Assembly (NCBI RefSeq): GCF_001458775.1
Contig: NZ_CZPZ01000009.1
Location: 42,272-106,271, forward strand
Reading direction: 5' to 3'
Source: Candidatus Nitrospira nitrificans
GTDB lineage: Bacteria; Nitrospirota; Nitrospiria; Nitrospirales; Nitrospiraceae
Length of the DNA: 64,000 nt
A program made the translations under genes and the position numbers. How positions within the stretch are numbered: the stretch's first letter is position 1; each line of letters starts with the position of its first letter. Below are positions 50,297 to 59,165 of this stretch, in pieces. The notes under the pieces were generated by a model that searched no databases, was not told the origin of the DNA, and saw only the letters and a list, made by a program, of their open reading frames with translations.

Positions 50297-51196
50297 TCAG
50301 TGGGGGGGTAGCACAACGGCTGACTGAAGCGCTTCAGCCACCTCTTTAAATGAGCCGACAAGCTTCTCGAGCTGAGAGCCCTTCTGCTGCATATCACCCG
50401 TCACCGCCCGCATTTGTCCGATGTGCCGCACGATCTCGGTCGTCAACTCGCTGACTCTGGCCAACACCTCCTTGTAGGAGATCACTTCCCGTTGAAGTTC
50501 CTGAGTGGCGGCATGCGCGGCATTGCTCTCCCGCAGAGAGGCCTGGAGTTGTTGTGTCAGTTGTCCCACGTCAGCGTCGCGGTCTTTCAACTGAGATTCG
50601 AGGTTCGTCATGACCTCTTCATTTTCCCTGCGTCGCTCATCAAGGTTCCTAATTGTTTGGATCCACGTAAGGGCTGCTCCGTGACCGAGCGCGGGCGGAC
50701 TAGGTAGCGGCTCTTGCCGCTCAAGAGCTTTCGTCGCAGGTTCCAGCCATTCCAGAAACACCATGACCTCGCTGAGCTTCACGTCGGGTGTGGACGAGTG
50801 CGGGGTGGTCTTTTTCCCATTCTCCGAAGGGCCGACCGGAGACGTCGCGACCGACTCCTTCACAGGCCTTGGCTTTCGTGATTGCTTGGGCTGGGCCCAT
50901 CGCTGATATTCCAGTAATACCGCGATGCAATGGCGGCACATTGGCTCTTCGAGAAGCGTGCAGGAACATTTCGAGACGAGGTGGCCGTCTTTCAAACGGA
51001 TGGTCTGCTCGTACAGCCCCGCATTCCCGATGACGGCAGACGTGATTTGGGAATCATCGGCTTCGACGATACGGACGCGATTCGCAGTCAAGTACTGATG
51101 GGCGATTTGAAAGGACGAGGCATCCGAAACGGCCTGGATCATTTGCGGATCGAGCAAGCCGAGTCGTTCAGCGCTGCAGAGAATTTTCTTTTGCAT
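50297..51196 (-). CDS. SWIM zinc-finger protein with coiled coil
   Basis: A 299-aa protein. The SWIM motif is in SKCSCTLLEEPMCRHCIAVLL (C-x-C...C-x-H, about 74-94). The zinc-binding domain is preceded by a strand-rich part with FQIAHQYLTANRVRI and followed by a Pro/Lys linker (about 100-140). A long coiled coil covers roughly 180-270 (ENEEVMTNLESQLKDRDADV, VSELTTEIVRHIGQMRAVTG). SWIM domains usually occur with helicases or MuDR transposases and bind DNA or proteins; a stand-alone SWIM with coiled coil is unusual. The C-terminus VAEALQSAVVLPPH may be a separate helix. No operon partner is visible. Confidence 0.8.
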   Translation of the reverse strand: MQKKILCSAERLGLLDPQMIQAVSDASSFQIAHQYLTANRVRIVEADDSQITSAVIGNAGLYEQTIRLKDGHLVSKCSCTLLEEPMCRHCIAVLLEYQRWAQPKQSRKPRPVKESVATSPVGPSENGKKTTPHSSTPDVKLSEVMVFLEWLEPATKALERQEPLPSPPALGHGAALTWIQTIRNLDERRRENEEVMTNLESQLKDRDADVGQLTQQLQASLRESNAAHAATQELQREVISYKEVLARVSELTTEIVRHIGQMRAVTGDMQQKGSQLEKLVGSFKEVAEALQSAVVLPPH

Positions 51197-51296
51197 TTAG
51201 GTGCGAAGATCTCTTGCCCTGCCACCGAGCATCATGATGGGCTCAGTGTGACGAGCGATGTGAATCCTGTCAAGCAATGGACGGTTTTGTCTTGCC

Positions 51297-51499
51297 CTCG
51301 CAGAGTGTTGAAAAACAGCCGGCGGCGTCCCCCCCTCGACGAAGCGCTTCGCGCAGGCAGATCGCATCGCTCAGAGGCTCAACGTACGGCCTGGCAAACG
51401 CCTGTTCGCACGGGCGATAGGTCGGCGGGTGAAAAAGTCTACGATTCACCTCTTCGCTCGCTGAGGCTTATTGCACAGCTTTTTTGAACAGCCTGCGAG
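51297..51499. repeat. MITE-like intergenic repeat, copy 2
   Basis: A 203-bp unit with about 20-bp imperfect terminal inverted repeats: CTCGCAGAGTGTTGAAAAAC at the left end matches the complement of TTTTTGAACAGCCTGCGAG at the right end. Its right part, read in reverse, gives GTTCAAAAAAGC then CAGCGAGCGAAGAGGTGAA, a diverged form of the repeat at 16817-16958. No coding capacity. It fills most of the 342-nt gap between the SWIM and ChaN genes. Confidence 0.68.
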
Positions 51500-51538
51500 C
51501 GTACCGACGATCTGTAAGTGGAAAGCGCTGCGATAATC

Positions 51539-52549
51539 CTACCGGCAGGGTTTGGCCGGATTGGCTTTGCCCGTGGGTGTCAGCCAAACATAATCCGCAA
51601 TGAATTCTTGCATGAGAGCCTGAATCTCGGCTGTTTTAGCAGGCTCGAACGATGTCATGTAAATTGTGGTCTGTTTGACGTCACCTCCCAGGCGTCTGGC
51701 GACTCGCTTCGGCACGGGGAGGTTGAATTGAACATGGCCACCTCCCGTGTAACTCACGATCATACGACGGGGGCCGCCGTTTTCGCGGCGAAATTCCTCT
51801 TGCGCGATAACCAGCGTTCTTGCCATGCCCTCATCCCGGACCATTGATGCCTCGTACATGGTCCGGAAGTGCTCCTCGCTTCCTCCGTGGCACCGTCTCA
51901 ACTGATCGACGATCTTCTCGCGGTATGGGGGATCGTCGATGATCTCATCCTGTAGGATTCCCCACGGGGCCCATTCAGGCTCTTGCTTGGCTTGGTCAAG
52001 GCCCTGTTTGACGACGCGACGAATCAAGGGCTTGGGTGGGTTCATCGCCCGGACAGATAAGCGTCGGTCTCGCGCGAATGTCACCAATGGGGCGTAATCT
52101 TCAAACGCGCCACCCCAATTCTGTTTCCAGCGCACCTGTTCCAAAAACTCGCTCGTGACGGGCTGATCAGTCGCGACATAGGCGTCGAGCGCCGGTTGCC
52201 CGTCCCAGCCGAACATCTCCATTCCAATGGTGGGTTCAATGCCATCGGCCACCAAGTGCTCCAATACTTTGAGCGCGGCTTCGATATGGTAGGGATTGTG
52301 GTGTTCCTCTCCCAGATAGACGATGTCGGACCGTTCCAGGTTATTGATCAATTCTGAAAACGAGAGCACGCGGCCGGTGCGAGTGTCGAGAATTTGCCAA
52401 GGTTGCCATCCCTCATCGGCGGTGGACCGGAGGCTGCCGTCGCGCTCAGCCGCACAACCGATCGGAAATGCCAGCAGACCGACGAGCACGAGCAGCAGGA
52501 CGCTCGATTGCCAACCTAGAGAATCCGTAGATAGAAATCGCATTCGCAT
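51539..52549 (-). CDS. ChaN-like lipoprotein (haem-binding/Tiki superfamily)
   Basis: A 336-aa protein. The signal (LLVLVGLLAFPIGCAAE) ends in a lipobox with Cys near 33. The ChaN core has IVYLGEEHHNPYHIEAALKV (about 67-86, the GExHxxxxH metal/haem motif), GMEMFGWDGQPALDAYV (about 100-116) and the later RTLVIAQEEF/IVSYTGGGHVQFNLPVPKRV (about 280-300). Family members bind haem or act as Tiki-like metalloproteases; the reaction is unproven for bacteria. Start chosen at MRMRF, with TAGGAG 9 nt upstream; the longer frame adds 12 residues. Confidence 0.88.
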   Translation of the reverse strand: MRMRFLSTDSLGWQSSVLLLVLVGLLAFPIGCAAERDGSLRSTADEGWQPWQILDTRTGRVLSFSELINNLERSDIVYLGEEHHNPYHIEAALKVLEHLVADGIEPTIGMEMFGWDGQPALDAYVATDQPVTSEFLEQVRWKQNWGGAFEDYAPLVTFARDRRLSVRAMNPPKPLIRRVVKQGLDQAKQEPEWAPWGILQDEIIDDPPYREKIVDQLRRCHGGSEEHFRTMYEASMVRDEGMARTLVIAQEEFRRENGGPRRMIVSYTGGGHVQFNLPVPKRVARRLGGDVKQTTIYMTSFEPAKTAEIQALMQEFIADYVWLTPTGKANPAKPCR

Positions 52550-52675
52550 GAAACCACTCCTATCATACCCCATGAGCATGAACAAGCAGGCTTGACGCTA
52601 TAGTTTGAAGATTACTATGCTCCTCACCTTGAACTCCAATCGACACCCTCTTCTACACATGACGTTGAGACTTCG

Positions 52676-53983
52676 ATGAGTCCCGACCTGCTTGCTGGCT
52701 TCCGCCGGATTGTCAGTATTCGTGCGCGCCGGTTTCCGGAACAATGGGAAGCCTCAAAGAAGTTGATGGAAGATGCCGTCTTTTCCTCTACCCTCACACG
52801 ACTCTGTGAGGCCGTTCAGCGCGCAGACCTTCCGGTTTCAGTGAAAGAGACCTTGTTGCGTCTCTTCGAACGGCCTGTGCCACGGCGTGTTCAGGATCTC
52901 GACCGAGAGTGCCTCAAGTCCATCACGGGCCTTCCTCCGGCCAAAGGCCTACGCGCGCTTGCCGTTTTTTTCGAGTTGGTGCCTGCAGCCGCCGCGAAGT
53001 GGCCCGTGACTCACGTGTCGAGTGAGGAGGTCGAAGACGCCGTACGGCAGTTGGGCAATCCATTTGATCTCCTTCGCCGCACTGATGTGGCGTCTGTGTT
53101 GGAGATCGGTGCCGGGGATCTTTCGTTTGCCGAGGAGTTGGCTGATCTGTACGGCCCCGAGCTCAATCAGTCACATCGCCCGTTCGTCATCCACTGCCTG
53201 GACCGGCTCGACCCTGGCTCTCAATTGGGCGGTCCGCTCCATGCGAATCCGGAAAGGCTGAAGAAGTTGCAGCGGAAGGAGGAGGTGTCCTTCTCCTTCT
53301 TCGGCAACCAAGACATGTTCAACCTTGGCGATCTGGATAAGTCGGATTTGCTGGCCCCACGATATACCATCGCCGCCTGTTGGGCACCAGCCACACCGAC
53401 TTTCGCCTATGAGCCGACCAGGCTCTCTGAGGCCCTCATTCGGAACGAACTGGAGCGTACCAAAGGCGCCTTTTATCAGACACGTTTTGGAAAAGAACAA
53501 GCGCTCGAAGTCCGGCATGCCGGCCGCGCTCTCCTCTTCCCGCCATGGAAGTTTGAGATCGTCGGCCCACTTGCTCTCCTGGACCTGCTCGCCCGTCGCG
53601 GATCCCTGTGTGTGCTGGGATCAGTGGATGCGCAGGTGTTTTGGGAGCTCCTCGCGCAGCTGCTGGAGGCGCCACGCTATCGCCCGCCAGACGAACTTTT
53701 CCACTCCGCCAATCTGCCCAAGATCTTCGGCGAGGTCTATCATGCTCTGGCGGGTCTCGCGATCGGCGACTCCATCGATTTGGCTGAGGTGGCAGCCCTT
53801 CGGCGTCACTATCTGGGATCAGACGCATCCCCGGTGCCGGATGGCATTGTCGGTCATTTTCGGTATGTCCGCATCAGCCGAGGCGCCATCTTCCCGGGCA
53901 CTCCTGCGAGCAGCACCGCACGGAAGTTCTCGTCCATGACCGAAGAAGTTCCGCCATGGTTCATCACATTGGTTCCCGCATAA
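52676..53983 (+). CDS. Hypothetical 435-aa protein with a methyltransferase-like motif
   Basis: No family is recognised with certainty. The first 130 residues are helical (FPEQWEASKKLMEDAVF, ECLKSITGLPPAKGLRALAVF). Near 140-155 VASVLEIGAGDLSFAEELAD resembles a SAM-binding motif I (ExGxGxxxF), followed by FVIHCLDRLDPGSQLGGPLH as the second strand, suggesting a Rossmann methyltransferase-like core. The rest (ALLFPPWKFEIVGPLALLDL) is less clear. The gene is followed 146 nt later by the MoxR-DUF58-transglutaminase operon but is not clearly part of it. Confidence 0.65.
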   Translation: MSPDLLAGFRRIVSIRARRFPEQWEASKKLMEDAVFSSTLTRLCEAVQRADLPVSVKETLLRLFERPVPRRVQDLDRECLKSITGLPPAKGLRALAVFFELVPAAAAKWPVTHVSSEEVEDAVRQLGNPFDLLRRTDVASVLEIGAGDLSFAEELADLYGPELNQSHRPFVIHCLDRLDPGSQLGGPLHANPERLKKLQRKEEVSFSFFGNQDMFNLGDLDKSDLLAPRYTIAACWAPATPTFAYEPTRLSEALIRNELERTKGAFYQTRFGKEQALEVRHAGRALLFPPWKFEIVGPLALLDLLARRGSLCVLGSVDAQVFWELLAQLLEAPRYRPPDELFHSANLPKIFGEVYHALAGLAIGDSIDLAEVAALRRHYLGSDASPVPDGIVGHFRYVRISRGAIFPGTPASSTARKFSSMTEEVPPWFITLVPA

Positions 53984-54129
53984 GCCTAGTCTAAGCCTCC
54001 GTGCATGATGACCCATCGTAGGGGCGCAAAAAGCTTGAATAAATTGACCGTCTCCAGGCCCTTTGTTAGACTTCGATCGTGTTCGATCACCAGCCAATCC
54101 TCCAACGCCATCCCACGTCGTAGACCATC

Positions 54130-55071
54130 ATGAATCCAACGGGAATCATTCAAGCCATCCAGGAAAATATTGCGCGGGTGATCAAAGGTAAACCGCAAGT
54201 GATCGAAATGAGCATTGTCGCGCTGCTGGCCCGCGGGCATCTCCTTCTGGAGGATGTGCCAGGGGTTGGAAAAACAACGCTCGCGCATAGTCTTGCGAGA
54301 TCGCTCGATTGCTCCTTCAAGCGCATTCAGTTCACGAGCGATCTGCTTCCATCCGATATCGTGGGCGTCTCGATCTTCAATCGCCAGAAACAAGCCTTTG
54401 AGTTCATGCCGGGCCCGATTTTCGCCAACATCGTATTGGCGGATGAAATCAATCGAACGACCCCGAAAACACAAAGCAGCCTTTTGGAGGCGATGAGCGA
54501 AGCGCAGATTTCATTCGACAATAAAACCTATCCCTTGAATCAGCCCTTCATGGTCATTGCAACGCAGAATCCCGCTGAATACCATGGCACGTTTCCCCTT
54601 CCGGAGTCGCAGCTGGATCGGTTCTTGATGCGGCTTCGCATCGGCTATCCCTCGCCGGAGGAAGAGAAAAAGGTCCTCGACCGACCGCAATCGCTCCATC
54701 CGGCCGAACAACTCCAACCGTTGTTGGCGACTCATGATGTCCTTCTGCTCCAAGAACAGGTCGATCGCGTTCTCATGGAGGAAAGCATTACGGACTATCT
54801 TTTGGCCATTGTCCAACGCACCAGGCAGTCGGAGCTCTTGTCATTGGGGGTCAGTACCCGAGGAGCGTTGGCGTTGAGTCGGGCCGCCAAGGCTTTGTCG
54901 CTCGTCCGCGGTCGGACCTATTGTCTGCCGGATGATATTAAGGAACTGGCCCCCATCGTGTTGTCTCACCGCATTATGGTGGCCCGCGCGCAGGGGTTGC
55001 GTCAGCGAAGTTTTGAGCAAGCTGAGCAGATCATTCAGGATTTGGTCGACTCGATTCCTGTTCCCGTCTAG
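54130..55071 (+). CDS. MoxR-type AAA+ ATPase
   Basis: A 313-aa MoxR ATPase. Walker A VPGVGKTTLAHSLAR lies at about 43-57, Walker B IVLADEINRTTPKTQSSLLE at about 99-118, and sensor 1 VIATQNPAEYHGTFPLPESQ at about 141-160. MoxR proteins act as chaperone-like ATPases that help assemble or activate metal-containing or VWA proteins. It is the first gene of a three-gene set with a DUF58 protein (41 nt downstream) and a transglutaminase-like membrane protein, a common bacterial arrangement. Confidence 0.93.
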   Translation: MNPTGIIQAIQENIARVIKGKPQVIEMSIVALLARGHLLLEDVPGVGKTTLAHSLARSLDCSFKRIQFTSDLLPSDIVGVSIFNRQKQAFEFMPGPIFANIVLADEINRTTPKTQSSLLEAMSEAQISFDNKTYPLNQPFMVIATQNPAEYHGTFPLPESQLDRFLMRLRIGYPSPEEEKKVLDRPQSLHPAEQLQPLLATHDVLLLQEQVDRVLMEESITDYLLAIVQRTRQSELLSLGVSTRGALALSRAAKALSLVRGRTYCLPDDIKELAPIVLSHRIMVARAQGLRQRSFEQAEQIIQDLVDSIPVPV

Positions 55072-55112
55072 ATCATCCCTTCATCTGTGTCCCGGCGCGG
55101 AGTTGGTGGTAC

Positions 55113-56231
55113 ATGCTGCGTCAATCTCCCTCCTTCCTTCACCGAATGTTTCGCCACCGGTCGACGAGCGTGACATCAGTGGGCGTTCAATTCCTGCTCT
55201 TTACCATGGCGATCGGTATCGCCGCCATCAATACCGGCAACAATCTCTTCTATCTGTTGCTCGCGATGATGCTGAGCCTGGTGTTGATCTCAGGCATTGC
55301 GGCGGAATACTGCTTGCGGCGGTTGGAATTCCGTCGTCACCTTCCCGATCATCTCATCGTGAATGAACCAACCACCGTCACGCTGGTCGTGAAGAACCGG
55401 AAGTCACAGCTCCCCAGCTTTTCATTGAAGCTGTTCGATGTCAGTGACGGCCGGAAGCTGGATCGAGGTCTGGAGATTCGCCAACTCCCTCCAGGCGCCA
55501 GCCAGCTGGTGTCGTATCCTCTCGTCGCCACGCGGCGTGGTCGGCTGCAACTGGACGGTGTCTGTGTCGGGACGGAATTTCCGTTCGGGCTCTTCATGAA
55601 GCACACATTTTACCCGATGGACGAAACGGTCCTCGTCTGCCCGGAGCTCAAGCCGATCGACGAAAGGCTGTTCCAGGGGCTTCTCACCATTGGAGCGGAA
55701 CAAAGCGTTCCGCAGCGGGGGCCCGGCAATGATTTATACAATCTGCGTCTGTATCACGCCGGGGATGACTCTCGAAGCATTCATTGGCCAACGACGGCGC
55801 GGACATCCCAATTGACAGTCCGAGAAACCGAGGCCGAAGACCAACGCCGAGCCGCCATTTATCTGCCGACCGTCGCGCCGGCGAGTCACGATGCCTTGTT
55901 TGAACAGGCGGTCTCCGTCACGGCTTTCATCATCCAGCACTTGGCAGAACGGGGGTACATGCTCCAGTTGCTTGTGGGGTCGTCTCGCTCATCATTCGGT
56001 CAAGGAGACCATCACCTCTTGGAACTTCTTCGAATGCTCGCTCTTTGTGAGCGCTGCTCGCCCCTTGCAGGGTCTGTCGTCCCGACAGAATTGTCCGGAG
56101 ACCCTTTGGAAGTCGACGAGGGGGCGATGATTGTCGTGCAGGCATGGCGGGGTCCGGGAGATATCGAGCCCGACCAGCCCACCATTCTGCTCAACGGACA
56201 CCTCCTCGCCGGAGTATCCCATGCCGTTTGA
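55113..56231 (+). CDS. DUF58 domain-containing membrane protein
   Basis: A 372-aa protein with two membrane helices near the N-terminus (VGVQFLLFTMAIGIAAINTG, LFYLLLAMMLSLVLISGIAA, about 24-66). The cytoplasmic DUF58 motif is GPGNDLYNLRLYHAGDDSRS (about 206-225), followed by IHWPTTARTSQLTVRETE. DUF58 proteins are the usual partners of MoxR ATPases and are thought to bind the ATPase target; a VWA-type metal site is part of some members. It overlaps the next gene by 11 nt. Start: ATG, about 40 nt downstream of moxR. Confidence 0.92.
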   Translation: MLRQSPSFLHRMFRHRSTSVTSVGVQFLLFTMAIGIAAINTGNNLFYLLLAMMLSLVLISGIAAEYCLRRLEFRRHLPDHLIVNEPTTVTLVVKNRKSQLPSFSLKLFDVSDGRKLDRGLEIRQLPPGASQLVSYPLVATRRGRLQLDGVCVGTEFPFGLFMKHTFYPMDETVLVCPELKPIDERLFQGLLTIGAEQSVPQRGPGNDLYNLRLYHAGDDSRSIHWPTTARTSQLTVRETEAEDQRRAAIYLPTVAPASHDALFEQAVSVTAFIIQHLAERGYMLQLLVGSSRSSFGQGDHHLLELLRMLALCERCSPLAGSVVPTELSGDPLEVDEGAMIVVQAWRGPGDIEPDQPTILLNGHLLAGVSHAV

Positions 56232-58413
56232 ACAGGCCCTTCGGTTCGCGTCGATTTGGCTGGCATCTACCTCCTTCATCGGATTGACGCTTGGAGCGGG
56301 TCTGCCGGAATGGCTGGCTGCGTTGACCGGGGCTGCGTTGATCGTCGCTCTCTTACGGAACGCGGGAGGCAAGTCTGCGAAGCGACTTGCCAGGTACACG
56401 CTCATGTCAACCACCGGATGGAATCTTCTGGTGATCGTCGGCTTTCTTGGATTCTGGGTCGATATGTTATGGATCTCGGGCGAACTCCTTCCGGCCGGAA
56501 TTCACTTCCTCATGATCCTCATGATCATCAAGCTGTTCAATCTCAGGCTTCGTCGCGACTATCTGCATCTCTACGCCGTCAGTCTCGTTGCGATTCTGGC
56601 TTCCGGGTCCCTCACGACGGAACTGTGGTATCTCCCGATTTTCTTGCTCTATCTGTTGGCTGGCGTGTGGACACTGCTGCTGTTTCAGCTGACCAAACAT
56701 CCGGAGGAAGCCCGGATTCTCGCGACGTCGGTCGCCGTCCAACCACAACTCCCGGTAGCGGTCAGCCAGGTCACGCCGCAACTCTTTTGGCTTGCCAACG
56801 GGCTTGCACTCACGACCTTTGGGCTGACGTTGGTGATTTTCTTTACGATCCCCCGAGTCGGCGCCGGGTTCTACCAAAAGGGGTTCGGAGAGAACATTCG
56901 CACGTCCGGGTTCTCCGAAACGGTCAACTTGGGAGAGATCGGACCGATCAAGCGAGATCCCAGCGTCGTCATGCGGGTTGAGCTGTCCGATGGCCCTCCG
57001 CATGAAGCAGGCCGATTTTACCTGCGAGGCGTTGCCTTCGATCAATACGACGGCAAGGCTTGGACAAATCGGCTGAATTATAGGCGGAGTGTCGGTGAAG
57101 ATGCGGCCGGGACGTTTGTCCTTCGCACGAGTCGGTCTCTCTCGTCACCTCGCCTCGGCGAAACCATCCGACAGAACATTCTGTTGGAGCCGCTTGACAC
57201 CCCGGTTCTCTTTGCTGCTCCGTTTATCGAGAGAGTCAGTGGAAAGTTTCCAAGCGTCCAGTCCGACCTGACTGGTTCAGTCTATCTCCCGTTCCCCAGT
57301 TCGTCGCGGATCGAGTATTCCGTGCTTTCTCAATCCACCCCGGTCCTGCCGGCGGATCTCAGCTCGGAGCCCAGTCTCTACTCTGAATCGTTTCTCCGAC
57401 ATTTTCTGCAGGTCCCTCCCCAGTCCGAGCGGATTGCCGTCCTGGCCGAAGAACTCACTCGCGCACAACGCACGATTTATGACAAAGCCAACGCCATTCA
57501 ATCATTCCTGACGCACAACTTTCGTTACAGCCTTGATGCGCCTCTGACAGAGCAGGCTCAGCCGCTTGAAGAGTTTCTCTTTACCCGCAAGACCGGGTAT
57601 TGCGAACACTACGCCACAGCCATGGTGATCATGCTTCGGACGATCGGAATCCCGGCGCGTCTCGTGACGGGGTTTCTCGCCACCGAATGGAATGAATACG
57701 GCAACTACTATGTGGTCAGACAGCAAGACGCTCATGCCTGGGTGGAGGTGCACCTGCCGCATTCAGGATGGATCACGATGGATCCAACTCCTCCTTCGAT
57801 CGAAAGCGTCGGCAGCAAATCCCCCACATGGCACGCGCTGGGACGAATGCTGGATACCATCAGGCTTCAATGGAGCCGATTTTTCGTGCAGTACAGTGCG
57901 ACGGATCAGCTTGCCGTTGTGCGGGAATTGAAAGCAGGAAGCACATCGGCCCGCAACAAGGCGCTCGAATCCGTGAGCGCATTCTTTAGCCCGTTCATGG
58001 CCCTGTTTGAAGAAATGACGGACTACGCATCCAAAGGAGCGATACAGGCTTTGGTTAAGGTGCTTGGGCCTGTGCTGTTCGGCCTGGCCCTTCTTCTCTG
58101 GCTTGGGATCAGACGGCCCTGGGTCAAGGGGACTGTCAGTCAAAAAACGACTCGCGACGAACAAGTCATCATGCGGCTCTACGGAAGAATGATCAGGCTT
58201 CTCGCTAGGAAGGGGATTACTAAACTCACTGCGACGCCGCCCCTTGAGTTTGTTCGCTTCACTCAGGAGCGGTGGAGCGATGCCGGTTCAGCGGTCGCAT
58301 CGATTACAGAGCTCTATTGTCGAGCACGATTCGGTCAAATTTCACCAACCAGAGAAGAATTATCACTTGCCGAAGACCATCTTCGAGACCTGACGGCACT
58401 CGATAAGTCCTAA
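56221..58413 (+). CDS. Transglutaminase-like membrane protein (TgpA/DUF3488 type)
   Basis: A 730-aa protein. Six or so N-terminal membrane helices (for example NLLVIVGFLGFWVDMLWISG, LWYLPIFLLYLLAGVWTLLL) precede a periplasmic domain of about 350 residues. The transglutaminase triad is visible: Cys in RKTGYCEHYATAM (about 460), His in QQDAHAWVEVHLP (about 503) and Asp in GWITMDPTPPSI (about 519). A final helix (FGLALLLWLGIRRPW, near 620) is followed by a cytosolic DUF4129-like tail. The protein probably handles cross-linking or proteolysis-like reactions in the periplasm. The chosen start overlaps the DUF58 gene by 11 nt, showing translational coupling. Confidence 0.92.
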   Translation: MPFEQALRFASIWLASTSFIGLTLGAGLPEWLAALTGAALIVALLRNAGGKSAKRLARYTLMSTTGWNLLVIVGFLGFWVDMLWISGELLPAGIHFLMILMIIKLFNLRLRRDYLHLYAVSLVAILASGSLTTELWYLPIFLLYLLAGVWTLLLFQLTKHPEEARILATSVAVQPQLPVAVSQVTPQLFWLANGLALTTFGLTLVIFFTIPRVGAGFYQKGFGENIRTSGFSETVNLGEIGPIKRDPSVVMRVELSDGPPHEAGRFYLRGVAFDQYDGKAWTNRLNYRRSVGEDAAGTFVLRTSRSLSSPRLGETIRQNILLEPLDTPVLFAAPFIERVSGKFPSVQSDLTGSVYLPFPSSSRIEYSVLSQSTPVLPADLSSEPSLYSESFLRHFLQVPPQSERIAVLAEELTRAQRTIYDKANAIQSFLTHNFRYSLDAPLTEQAQPLEEFLFTRKTGYCEHYATAMVIMLRTIGIPARLVTGFLATEWNEYGNYYVVRQQDAHAWVEVHLPHSGWITMDPTPPSIESVGSKSPTWHALGRMLDTIRLQWSRFFVQYSATDQLAVVRELKAGSTSARNKALESVSAFFSPFMALFEEMTDYASKGAIQALVKVLGPVLFGLALLLWLGIRRPWVKGTVSQKTTRDEQVIMRLYGRMIRLLARKGITKLTATPPLEFVRFTQERWSDAGSAVASITELYCRARFGQISPTREELSLAEDHLRDLTALDKS

Positions 58414-58503
58414 CACGATCAGGAAGCCATCCTCCTTCGTGCACAGCGAGAGTGTTGGACCACAGGATTAGGATGAACCAGTTGAAAGGAAAGATAATCG
58501 CGA

Positions 58504-58578
58504 TGGAGCGGGAAAAGGGATTTGAACCCTCGACCCTCGCCTTGGCAAGGCGATGCTCTACCACTGAGCTATTCCCGC
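58504..58578 (-). tRNA. tRNA-Gly (GCC)
   Basis: Read on the minus strand, a full 75-nt cloverleaf is present: acceptor GCGGGAA/TTCCCGC with encoded CCA, D arm AGCTCAGTGGTAGAGC, anticodon stem TCGCC/GGCGA with loop TTGCCAA (anticodon GCC, Gly), and T arm with GGTTCAAATCC. It stands alone in the long gap upstream of nxrA. Confidence 0.96.
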
Positions 58579-59165
58579 TCGCGAAGTTTAAGGTGCGGAG
58601 TGTACTGACCTCTCAGAATACTGTCAAGTAAGGAGTGGAGTCGATTCGCAGAAATATGAGTTACAAAAAATCGTGACGTTACATTTTAGTAATGATAACG
58701 AATTTGAGAAACTTACAATGATGCAACTATTGGATTTAATGAAACATTAATCCATGGATAATAAAGCTCGCAGATCACAAATCATATGAAAACCGTTACC
58801 CTGTCTACTCATAACCCCTACGTGAGCTATGTACGCGATTCACGAGCGTAATACATCAGAATAAATCTCTTTTCATATACTTACAAAAAATTAAAGCGAA
58901 CTTTTTTATATCGACCAAGTATGGCTCGAATATTGCGGAGGGTTTTAACTGCGAGCTAATGACGAGCCAATGAAATGATAGGTGCTGTAGATGGTTTACG
59001 GTTTTATTCAGCAGGTTGATGTTGAGCATAGGGATTTCATCCTGTGCCATTCGGATCTTAGGCTAATCGAAAACAAATGATTGCTGGTCCACTATCCTGC
59101 GCATATGAAATTAAACAGGGAAACCGGGCTCATTCAAGTTCATAAACGTTGAGGAGGTATCCACA
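58579..59165. other. AT-rich leader upstream of nxrA
   Basis: The 587 bases between tRNA-Gly and nxrA are clearly more AT-rich than their surroundings and have no convincing coding frame. They must contain the nxrAB promoter. No clear -24/-12 (sigma-54) or -35/-10 pair could be assigned by eye. The only certain signal is the ribosome site GGAGG at 59153-59157, 8 nt before the ATG. Any regulatory elements for nxr transcription would be here. Confidence 0.5.
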
